Translations under genes and position numbers: made by a program
NCBI RefSeq assembly: GCF_000003605.2
Contig: NW_003132358.1
Span: 127,739 to 159,219, forward strand
Direction of reading: 5' to 3'
DNA length: 31,481 nucleotides
Origin: Saccoglossus kowalevskii
Taxonomy: Eukaryota > Hemichordata > Enteropneusta > Harrimaniidae
The notes under the pieces: generated by a model
The model's input: the letters and a program-made list of their open reading frames with translations, nothing else
What the model was told of the DNA's origin: nothing
Database searches by the model: none
Part shown: piece after piece, positions 12,401 to 24,400 of the stretch
Position numbering within the stretch: the stretch's first letter is position 1
Layout: the number at the start of each line of letters is the position of its first letter

Positions 12401-15400
12401 CGACTGAATTGGGCCTTCAATTTCATCCTGTGGATACACAGGGGGATCTCCAATAAGTAATTATGTGATGTTGCATTAATTGAACATGTTTAGTAATTTC
12501 CATTCGTTCTGGATCTTTGACGAGGGGTTTGTAGTACGATTTCCTGTCTGATGATGTGAACGAGCAGTGTGGGGTAAACCAGTAACCTTATAAATTGTGG
12601 AGAAAATAATTAACAAGCAAATGAACACATGAGGCACATGGAGTAAGCTCTGTTTATAAAACTTTCATAAATAATTTTTAAACTCAAAAGCTTGATAAAA
12701 GTTCAACTTCAAAGTTTGGTTTTTACACTCATTTCTGATTATCCATGGTTGTCAACAGTAATATTTGTAAATACTTATAAGTGAAGATTCAATGTAAAAC
12801 GAGAGGTTGTGATTCGCTGTGGGATACCACCCTTCTATGTATGCGCGAGGCCAATGTCACTCTGATAGGAGGGAACAGTGATGAGGCTGATTGGACAACG
12901 TTCAGGTAAATACGATATTGTATACTTCATCACCAATCTAAGTTTCCGTCAGTTGATTTGCAATTTTTTTTTTTATTTAAATATTATTAATATTAACATT
13001 CTCGAGTAAACTAATTAAGTGTAGCTTTGTTACAAATTTCTTCTGACGACTGTCGGCAAGACCAACAATGTGACTGGGGTCATAGGTCAAGGTCAACGAG
13101 CAGAAAATTGAAAACGAAAAATGGATTTGGTGGAAATGGAACTAAATGAAAATGATCTAAAAACAAAAACATATTTGAAAATTGATTTCAAAAATCAAAT
13201 TAGGAAGCAATTTTGACAACATTTTTTTCGTACAAAAATTATTGCCAATTTGCAGTGTAAAAAGCTCAACTGGAAGATACCTTCAGTTGAAATTTGTCTT
13301 CAATGTGTTTGGATTGATGAAACTCATACAATATTGAAATTGACATATTTTCACTTTTTAAATTCTATTTAAGCTTGAGAACAAAACAGAAATCCATTTC
13401 ATACAAAACAGCAACCTCAAGTATTATTATAATATTATTTTTTGAAGAAAAAAAATTCTGGTCAATTTGTTTTCCAAAATATATGTATGCGTGTATATTT
13501 TTTGCAAGTAAATTCTCAGACATGTACATTTTATCTATTATCTACGTGTTCTAATTATTATTATGTGTTTCGATAAGTATAAGCAACCGATAAGGATAAA
13601 GCTGATATTCCATCGACCTTACAACCATGTTTGAACTGAACACAGGTGCTTAGGTCCTGAGGGATGGGGTTTTTAGGTGCACGTAGTGTATAGGTACTGT
13701 ACATGCCACACATTTGAATGCACCGGTGGCCTGAATGGTCATGCAAAGTTTAGAGCAATTTTGTTTTAACATTTCAAAGTATGTCCCTATTGCAATGGTT
13801 CATTGTTTAAATATATTAAGGGATATTAATTAACCAGCAAAGTGTTGACACAAGGTTAATACTGATTACCGCAGATCATATGCTAATGCAATTTTTTCAT
13901 CAAAGAATTTTTAATTTCGTTCACAAATCATCAATTCATCAAATTCATCAATTTTTACCAATCCCTAACTACCCAGGAAGTATTATCATGTACGGTATGA
14001 CTGCTATACTAGCAATGAGGGGTAAACATTTTCCTAATCTTAACAAGTTAGTATTAATTGGTATTGGTAAGTCAATTATTAAACTTACTTAACTAGTATC
14101 AACCTTATCGTGACCTGTCAGTACTAGTTCCTGTGAATACATATAAAGTGGGAATACATTTAGTGTGAATGCAAACAAACTCAAATCAGGAACGGAAATC
14201 CATGTCAGCAAGTTGGCCAGACTGTTTATTTTCTCTTTCCTCATAAACAGACAAGTAATCCCGGATTCATTTTAATATAAATTGAGTTGGTGAGAACAGG
14301 TTTTTAGAAATGCATGTTTGTTGCTTCAGAGTCATGCGCCTCTCTGACAGCATGTGGTCGGCATGACGATCTGTATCCAGTTGTGAGCCTCATTAACACA
14401 AGGCATTCATAATATTGTACTAGCATTTCAACATTGGATATCCGGTTAAGATACAATACATACCAGCATTGTCTTAAACAATTGCAACGTAGAATCAGAA
14501 TATTAAATAGAATTGTTAATTGATACAGTTGAATTTGGAATGTTACTCGTTGAACTAAAATACTGTATTTGTTCTATAAGTATATATAATCATTAAAAAT
14601 AAATCTCATGTCAACCATAGATACAACTCTGTCATTTATGTAAATGAATTCACTACTGGAGCAAAGACTGCACTCAGATTTGAGCATCATTTTCAAAATG
14701 CATATTAATTCATTATCCGATTGAAAAATTGTGGTTTATTCGTCACACCGTCTGAAAAGGAAGTATTAATTTCATGTCTATTAAATGATTGAAACAACTA
14801 ATCTTTTTTTTGGTTTAACATTACCATAAATCTTTGGTCTACGAAAAGATATTTTTACAAGATAATGGTGTTAATAGTTCAACATTTTATCTTTAACGTT
14901 GATTAATTAACCCGCTTTATCTCCCGAATAGAATAGATAGAATATGACCACCATCCAGATAACAAACCATATATCAATTCATCAATGTAAATTTCGACAA
15001 TAGGTGTAAAATAATTGTGGGTCACCAGACCGACCTAGATTATTTCAAATTTATGATTAAAATAGTTGTTTCCCATCATGCAATGCAATTCGGGAAATTG
15101 AGCAAATTTAAAAAGTTCCATACTGTTTATTTATGTGCATGTCAAATTACTTTTACTGAAATATTACAATAAGATGACAAAGTCCCCGTTTTAAGCCAAG
15201 CAACACATAAGAGACTGAATAGTATGATGTTGTGCAAATTATTTTAGGTGAAAAAAAAATGAGATACCGGGTAGTTCAATTTCAAGTTTCACTCCGCCAA
15301 AGCGAAGAGTAACTGAGCAATCACTTACTCTCAGCTTAAACCAGACTGATACTAAAGCGCGGTAGTCGTCAAAGATGGCAACTTTGACTATTGCGCAGAT

Positions 15401-18400
15401 CAACGAGTACAAACTGACATGTTTCCAAGCTTTAATTAGGTAATTTTCATGTGATTGGAAGGTATCGAAGGAGTCACCGGCGGTAATCAGTGCAAGTCGC
15501 ACCAAGGTCAAACCTCATACTTGTGATTTCCATTTGAAGAGCGCATTGGATTGTGGGAAAATCAATGTTTATCAACTACCGCGCTTTAAGGGATACAGTA
15601 ATAGCTATGGAATGATAGAATAACACTTAACAATTTATTTTTTTTTTCCAATTTTTTTCTGGATGATTTTACGTACAAATGTTTTCTTTTTCATATAAAT
15701 AAAGATTCTTTTTTCAAATCAAATAAGTGTCCCCCCCCACAACCACCTCCAATGCTACCCTATCACCCATTGAAGGTATCAGTCCTTGCCCTTTGCGATA
15801 GAGACATCACTCTTATAACCAGAACAAAAAAAAAAATTAGAAATACCAATGTGACACTGAAAACTCAGGAGGGGCTGGGAAAAAACTTCCAGATCCAAAC
15901 AAAATTGGGTTTAAAGAGAGGAAAAATGCATCATCTGTCGGACTGAATTACTAAGTATTTGAATTGTTAGTTTGTTTTAATCATCGATGTTAACATATTT
16001 CTTGGCTTGTTACAACAAGGGGACAAATTTAAACAAATCACTGCACCCATTCAGCTCATATTGCTATGGCAACAACCTCAACTGACAGAAAAAATAATCA
16101 AATTACAGTCGAATTCCCATTTTGCTTGACCTCACGGAAATCATTTAGGTCGAGGCAGACACTGGGTTCCTTTTAGTAGTAGCTTATGGCAATTCATAAA
16201 AAAATTTCATAAAAACAAAAAAAAAACATTTGCACAAGTTCATTTAACATTCATAGGTATACAACTTTTACCTTTCACACACAAATGTAAGAAAAAGAAG
16301 AAAAAAAAAACAATTATTGTTGCGAACTATTATTTTAAAATTCCTAGTTTAGCAGACAAGTAACCTTTTTGAAGCAATAAGAAATTTTGTTAGCTCATTA
16401 AATTTCAATATTCTCTAAGAAGTATGGGGGGAAAATGACATTTAATCGCTACTCAATTATGTTTGAACAGATTTTTTTTCAAAATATTTTATTTTCATTT
16501 TAAAATTAATGAGTTCAGAAGGGGGTATGACGTTTATAATATTTAAAATACAAGTTTTATCGTTAAACACAGAAGCTCATTAAAATTGCAAGCATGCACT
16601 GCTGGCTGAGATTCTTTTAGAAACCTGTTAAAATTCCGATTAGCTTATCCGTGAGTTGAGTCCTTAATGTGAGCTGTTAGTCATGCTCATTACACCATTG
16701 TTTTAGTGTATCGAATTTAAAATCAATCTGAACAAATTTCTGGAGCGAATGGCAATCAACGAAGAGCTTTCCCAAATGAAAGAGGCATTCTCAGGTGACA
16801 ACACAGTTTCCCAAATGGCAGGGGAATTTTCCTAGGGAGTAGAGAAATTTTCCCATATGGCAGGGGCGCTTTCACATATGCCCCAGGAATGAAACTGGCA
16901 GAGAACTTTCCCAGTTGACAGGGGATATTTTCATGAGACAGGAGACTGTAAAAAGGCAGGAGACTTTCACAGGTGAAAGAAAAGACCTTCCTAAATGACA
17001 GAAGACTTTCCCAGGTGACGGAAGAATTTTCGTGAAGACAGGACACTTTCCCGAGGGAACAGGGGTTATGCTTTATTAAAATGAACAAATACAGTATCTG
17101 GTTTTCCATTTATAATTCACATAATTGGAATAATTGTAATAAAATAAACATAAACATCCTACTTTGCAACAACAACAAATATCGCCTCAAAGCTTTCTTT
17201 TCAAACGTGTATATAATCCTCGGTCTATATTCTTTGGGAGGCAAACACAAGTGGCGTCGGCAAGGCCACTAAAAGGCTTGGTAAATATATCATATCATAA
17301 TAGAAGCAGAAAGGTATGTGCATTTGAAGTAAGGTGCGAGAGATTGCCGTGGGTCATTTGGATGGCACAGTACCCAATCTCAGCAGTCAGTCGTCTGCAA
17401 CATTTCAGTTCTGCATCTTTTCTACGCAACACTTGCTCCTATTATGTTGCTAGGCCGGCATCCGCTACTTGCTGCAAGTTTGGGTGCTCAATTACAAATA
17501 TCTTAAATTTGATTTAATTTCTGAATGACTATCAGCAGATTATGCCAGGGAACGATACTAATTTTGTTAAAACAGCATATGATTAAAAGTGAAATAAAAA
17601 AAAGCCATCAGTTGAAGAATTGAATATTTTTTTATTCCAAATTCTTTCACTCATTATCGCTTTTTTTTGTGTGGCCTTTGACGTATGAAGTACGGTAGTA
17701 TGTTTCATTTAACAACTGCCGCTATTGTAGTATCCGCAAGATATCCAGGTCAACCGTTGTTCGCAAACAGCTGAACATAACCGCACATTTACGTAGGTTC
17801 GGCTGTGATGAATTTTTTTAGTATCTTAGGGCATATTGTGCGAAATTGACTTTTCTAATGCAGCCTTCTTAAACAATTAAAATATGAACAATTCTCTTTA
17901 GGATCTGTTTGTTTGTCCCCTTTCCTTCCAATTTTATGTTATGTTATGTTGGAAGTTATAATATCCGTTGCCATTGCCTTCAAGCAAACATTGAACATTA
18001 CGTACTTCCTAGGATAGCTGAGTTAACAGTGTATTAAAAGGAGGATTCAAAATCTTGTTGCACGCAAGAACTTTTATGACATCCAGATTGAAAAAAATCA
18101 GTCAGTCACCATGGCAACTGATTTTGGTTTGTCCCTCATTTTACAACATACTTGTATGCTCAAGACTTTAATATATTTTAATAGATTGTTTGCACATCTA
18201 ATGTAAAACATCTTTAATTTGGAAATTTTTCTAGAACATCAAGTTAGAAAAATAAGTCAATTAAAAAAAAAAAAGAAAATATTTAAATTAAAACAAATAT
18301 ACTTGGGGAAAAAGTGGGAAATGAATAGGGTAACAAAGTAGGGTTCTTCTTAGTTTCCATTTAACTCTTGTAAGTCAGAAGAGAATATAATGCTCACTCA

Positions 18401-21400
18401 ACTCTCAGCTTTTACCATGTAAGAAACATCAAAGCAACAGGCCGTTCCACGCCCCATTTGGAATAGAAAAGGCATTCAGGAAATAGGGGTGAATGCGAGA
18501 TCAAGTCATTCTAATTTCAATGTACATACCGCTACAAGAAAGTCAGTTAGCAAATCCCCCTAAGTAAGCCTGCCAGACAATCCTCTAATGTAGACCTCGT
18601 TTACAGATACTTCAGTTCATTGTAGTCCACTTTCTTTTAGAGTAGGGCAGTCTGACTTAAACAGTTGCACTTTTTGAGGATTTCTTAATGACTTCGCTTT
18701 TCAACAATCTCTGAAATTGTGCAATTTTCACTTGATCGAAAGCAGTCAACGCCCTATTGTTTGTTTTGAGTTGTTTTCAGCTTTATTTCACATTACTGTA
18801 TAACTTAACAAATCTAAAAGATCATTCATGTTACTCGTTTACTGAAAGAAAGCTATATTTGGTGGGATTGTAAGATCACTGATGTTTATTTAGATTTTTT
18901 TCATTCACTGTCAAATACTTTATTTTCGCTTGGAATTATTTTTTGCTATTTTCGCTAGAGGATTGATTCAGTGAAAATGATTCAACTCTCCAAAAATCAG
19001 TGAAAATAAATTCCATACAAAACACTCAATAAGACTAGCTACTAATTAATTCTACTAATTCTAGCTCAAAAAAAGTATTTTACAGTAATTGTTTTTTATT
19101 GAATCTGCTGATAACACTGGTTATCAAAAGATTTAATAACAAAGTCTGGTTTGCCCTGAGCTCAACATTTTTCTCTGTAAAAACATACCACACGTGTAAT
19201 GATGTATGTCTCATGTAGTATTTTGGGCATATTTTGGATCAATATATGGCAGAGGAAGTAGGAGTGGCCATTACTAGATGATATCATCATGGCAAAGGAA
19301 GTGAGAGTGTCCATTAGTAGATCGCCAAACAAGTTTTGACTGGGTATTTGAAAGAACTGGGACCAACCTGAATGTTTATCCATGCACCAAATCATGCATA
19401 ATTATTTAGTAACTATTTACAGAAAATACTTAAAATTAACTGTTTTTCTTTTCATAAAAAAAATTCATTATTACATTGTTTACATCGTTTAAATCATTGT
19501 TAAAATCATCGTTTAAGTCGTTGTTTAAATCACTTAAAATCATTGTTTAAATCATTGTTAAAATCATTGTTTAAATCATTGCTCACATCATTTATATCAT
19601 TGCTTTTATGTTTGTTTTTTTTCAAATGAAATAATGCTGGTTGCCAAAAATGTGATCAGACCAATAGGAAATAAGAAATCATGTGCCAAATTAACACAAA
19701 ACTTTTAGAAAAATACATAAAAATGTATGAAATTTTGCACCATTGTTTTGATGGGAAACATAATGGTGTTTAAAAACATAATTTTTCATTAGTATTTCTT
19801 CCCAAAAAAATTCTGTTTAATTTCAACTTTTCTAAATTTTTTTCAGCATGAAATTCTGACAGTTTTTGTAGATTACAGGTTAAAGTCCGAAGAAATATTT
19901 ACTAACATTTTTCTAATTTCTGCATTTTTTTTTTTTATGTTTAAAATTTCATGTTTGATCTGAACCCAAAAGACTTAAGGTAACAGAACTTTTGAGAATT
20001 TTGATTAAAAAGCAAGCAGCCGATAGAACAGGTCTGGGTTGGAAAAGGTGAAAAAAGTCAACAATAATGGCAGTGAGGTTAATGGAAATGCTAATAAACC
20101 GGCATAATGTGATAGCAGTCATAGATCGCTTCACCGCTACTCGTCAATACTGGCAGTCACTTGGTGCTTTAAACCACATAGAATACGCTCAAAAGTGCAG
20201 TGGTTGAACCCAAAGTTATCAAGATTTTTTTTTTTTACTCCAACAAACACACTTTAATGAGTTTGTTTCGTGACTAAATCATCAACAATTTTGTTTTGTT
20301 TTTTTACGCTTCATCAACCGCTACAAATGTATGTGCAGGCAGGAGGCTTTACTGTAAACAGATCAGTTAAACATATCTCATAATGATAGCATAACATCCA
20401 GTTAATATGTAGCCAACCGTATTATGACATCATATGTACTGTGTAATCCATGGCAACAGTCAATCTAAATTGTGAACAATAAGGTGAGGGTTACTACAGC
20501 TCTGTATCACTTCTAGATTAGTACGAATACAGCTAATCAGAATAACATGACTGGTCATGTGATCATGATACTAGCCAATCAGAATAACACATATAGTCAT
20601 GTGATCCCGACATTAGCCAATCAGAATGACACGTATGATCATGTGATCCTGACACTAGCCAATCAAAATAATACATTAATAATAATTTTCATGTTATTTG
20701 AGAAAAATCAATTTAAGAAGAAAAGATCAACAAGCAGCCTATCGGCTGAGATAGCTCCGCTGTTAGCAATGCACATTTCAATTAAAGAACTGAAGACATT
20801 AGAAAATGAACAATATGAATAGTATCAAAGCAATCGAACTTACAGTTTTTAACAAGAAGTCGAAAATATCACTTTTTACCAAAAATTACAAAAATATTCA
20901 CCCAAATTAGAGAATTGAAGATATCATCACAAAATGAACAAATCTGAGAAAGGTCTACATGTAGTATCTATATATGTAATATCAAAGCAATTGAACTATT
21001 GGTTTTTAACAAGAAGTCGAAAATATCACTTTTTACCAAAAATTACAAAAATATTTACCAAAATTAGAGAATTGAAAATATCATCACAAAATGAACAAAT
21101 CTGAGAGAGGTCCACATGTAGTACCTATATATGTAATATCAAAGCAATCGGACTTGCGGTTTTTAACAAGAAGTCGAAAATATCACTTTTTACCAAAAAT
21201 GACAAAAATATTCACCAAAATTAGAGAATTGAAGATATCATCACGAAATGAACAAATCTGAGAGAGGTCCACATGTAGTACCTATATATGTAGTATCAAA
21301 TCAATTAGACTTGTGGTTTTTAACAAGAAATTGAAAATATCACTTTTTACCAAAAATGACAAAAATATTCACTAAAATTAGAGAATTGAAGATATCAACA

Positions 21401-24400
21401 TGAAATGAACAAACCTAAGAGAGGTCTACCCAAGGTACATATACACCAAGTATCAAAGCATTCAGGCTTGTAGTTTTCAAGAAGAAGTTGAAAAAGTAAA
21501 ACATTGACGCTCGACAAAGTCGACAGCGGAGCTAAAAATTGAAATAATTTAGGAAAATGGTTGTTCAGCTAAACCCTTTGAACTTTTCAGCTCAAATTGA
21601 GGAGCAACATTTTACAAATTTCAATTTTTTTATTTTGAACCAAATCAACATAATTTTCTGCAGGTTTTGATCAAATTTTTTTTTTATCAATCGGCGTATT
21701 TGAGAATTCAGTGATTTTAAACCATTTTGAATATTCCAATGTATCAGTGACTAATTCAGAAGTCATTGATGAGTGGATGTAATTCCTCCATGGTTTGTAA
21801 TTTGATGACACATAAAGAAGACAATGGAATACGGTACTATAGTGTCCAAGAAAAACAAAACCAACAAACTCTGCCCAGTTTGATGATCACAACAAGTGAA
21901 TACATTTTCTAAATGAAATTTACCCAGTACCAATATTTGGGCTTGGTGCATGTAATTCTCAAAACTACCTTGCACACTGTGCATGCTAGTTACACTTTTT
22001 GTATTTTAATCCCGGTTTCCTAGCCTAAACATGAAACAAACAGTACCATATTTGGCATATTTATTAGCAGCGCATGCGTAAATTACATTACATTAATTAA
22101 ATTGTGTAAGTATAGTCAAAATAACTCGTACTTTTAATGCTCAAGTTTACATGCGGTTCTAATAGAGCAAATACAGTAATGCAATGGAAAAACATGAAAC
22201 AAATTCAAAGTACACACAGTATGGGGAAAATAGGAATTATTTTCTCAATATTCTATACCGAATAATTAATATAATAAGTTAAGAAAGTAAATTTGAGGAA
22301 TCTGGACACTTTTAATCTTTAGTGAAAAAATTGTTTCATTTAAAAAGCTTCAAAATAATTTTTTTTTCTCTATAGGAAGTGAAACTATCAACAAATTTGG
22401 GCGTTTTTTTCCTGATATCACATCACCTTTTGATGCTGCTTTTTCTCCATTTATCTGTGGATGTTTTTAGCATGTGATGCATTAAACACAAATTAGTATA
22501 CGCTAAGAAATCTATAATAAACCAACTGTAATAATCTGTGTTGAATTCAAGGTGGAATGCAAAGAGGAATTCCAAATTTATTGACAAGAATTCGTTGAAC
22601 ATCAATGTCCGCTGTAACTCATGTAGATAGTATGATTTTCTACACTCAAAATATATATTTTTAGTAAAAAAATAATAATTACAAATTGACAAATTCAAAT
22701 GCCTTCGGGATGAAGAATAAAAGAAAGAAAACTGCTGCGTTGCGTGTAACGACAGATGTTTATTTTGATGTTTCCAAAATCAAGGCTTCCATCAGGGAAT
22801 AATCTGGAAGGGGATGGAGATTCCCAGTACTCCGGATCTTTCATCTATCTCCATCAGGATTATAATTCCCCCAAGCAGACCCCGGTGGTCGAAATTTTGA
22901 AATAAACAACTTATGTACACGAAATTTAGTCATTTGCTGTTCTTTGGAGATATTGTTATTTCTGTATCTAATCAAAAGACACTTGTGTATCCGTTACGGA
23001 TGTGGTCATTGCATAGTGTGGGGAATAATGTTTTGTCCAACTCAGAACCCAAATAGATATGCATAAGCTAATTTATGCATACCTTTAATTATTCAGTGTT
23101 ATTGTTATTTTTTTTGTCATGCCCATTATGTAAATTACTTTATATTATATACTACACAAATTAAATATTTATTGATTGCATTATTCTGTGAAACAAAAAC
23201 AACAGTTGACTTGGGGTTATTCTTTGACTTTATGATTACAGTGGAAATAATTTTACCTTCAACTCCACACCGCTGCACAGATTCTCCATCCTCATGTTCT
23301 GTTCGTATGGAAGACCGTTTATAAATGGCATGTGGATGACCTTTTGGATATGCCGTCCGGTTGTGTAGCGGTTCAATTATGTACTCCTCTGTTGATGTTG
23401 AAAAAATTCCTTGCTGTGTAAAAAAAGAGAAGAAATTGAATTAAATTATTGAAGAAGGTTTTTTTTTTCAAAACCAGGGATCATACATGTACCACATCTT
23501 TGTGGGATGTAAAAATGTCATAGGTTTTTATTCAGGATGTTTCAAGGATTTTAAATCAATCAAAGGCTTACGTTTCCTCTGACAGTTGTTAATTCTCTTA
23601 TCAATAGCTCTTACTAGAACCCTGATTGGATCAGTGTTCAGTCTAGACACGTTTCACAGTATAGGTGTTTCTACACTGAGCGTGTTGATACACTATACAA
23701 TAGACGTTTCAATTTTAAATAAAAAAAAATTCTTACAGGACATTTCTAAGATCTTTGTTAAAATGTTACAAAAATGAAGAGTTATCAAAGAATGAACACT
23801 CCACTCCACTCCACTCCACTCCACTCCACTCCACTCCACTCCACTCCACTCCATACTATTGTACTGTAAAATACTTTATTTTAGCTTGAATTAATTTTCA
23901 CTGAAAAGACTTTTTGTATGTTTTGTGTGGAATTTATTTTCATTGAGTTTTGATGAGTTGAATGTAAAATATAGAAAAAAAGGTATATTGCATCGCACTA
24001 TACTACTGTATGTTACGCTATGCTGGAGAGAGCATCGACACTTTGCTTCAATTCTTATTACTGTAAAAGGATTAATTATTCACTGGGTTTTAATTTTGCT
24101 TATTTCGCTGACTGGAAAATGCGCTAAATTAAAACCCAGTGAACATGTAAAATTTAGCATAGAACACATTATCTAAATGATAAAATCGTGAATTTAAAAA
24201 TCACTGAATATGCCTGCAATGGTAAATCAGCGAAATTTAAACCCAGTGAAAATTAGTCATTTTACAGTACTACAAGTTTTGTTTCTAATGTTAATAATCT
24301 ACACTGCTCATGTTCCAAATTGTAAAGCCATTAAGCTTTGAACAAGGAATCTATTTACAAAAGATATACAAATGGAAAATCTTATCACATTTAGGAAAGT

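Larger units (their letters stand above)
6323..23256. other. ADAMTS intron 3, about 17 kb
   Basis: It separates the propeptide exons from the protease exons. It contains many repeats, listed separately. Stretches 6510-7540, 7650-9480, 11080-12320, 12460-15350, 15590-16750, 17070-18900, 19610-20520 and 21540-23256 hold only AT-rich sequence, homopolymers and short unrecognised open frames. The longest unexplained frame is 117 codons on the plus strand at 17164-17517; it has no recognisable motif. Confidence 0.85.

Noticed and set aside
13880..14092. 70-codon plus-strand frame with [20 protein letters not shown]
   Set aside because: No family recognised; AT-rich codon use and overlapping unrelated frames suggest chance.
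17164..17517. 117-codon plus-strand frame in intron 3
   Set aside because: It overlaps a similar-length frame in another register and has no motif, no start context and no splice support that I can see.
20547..20822. 91-codon frame with [12 protein letters not shown] repeats
   Set aside because: Produced by the 42-bp tandem array; the rest of the frame is ordinary AT-rich sequence.
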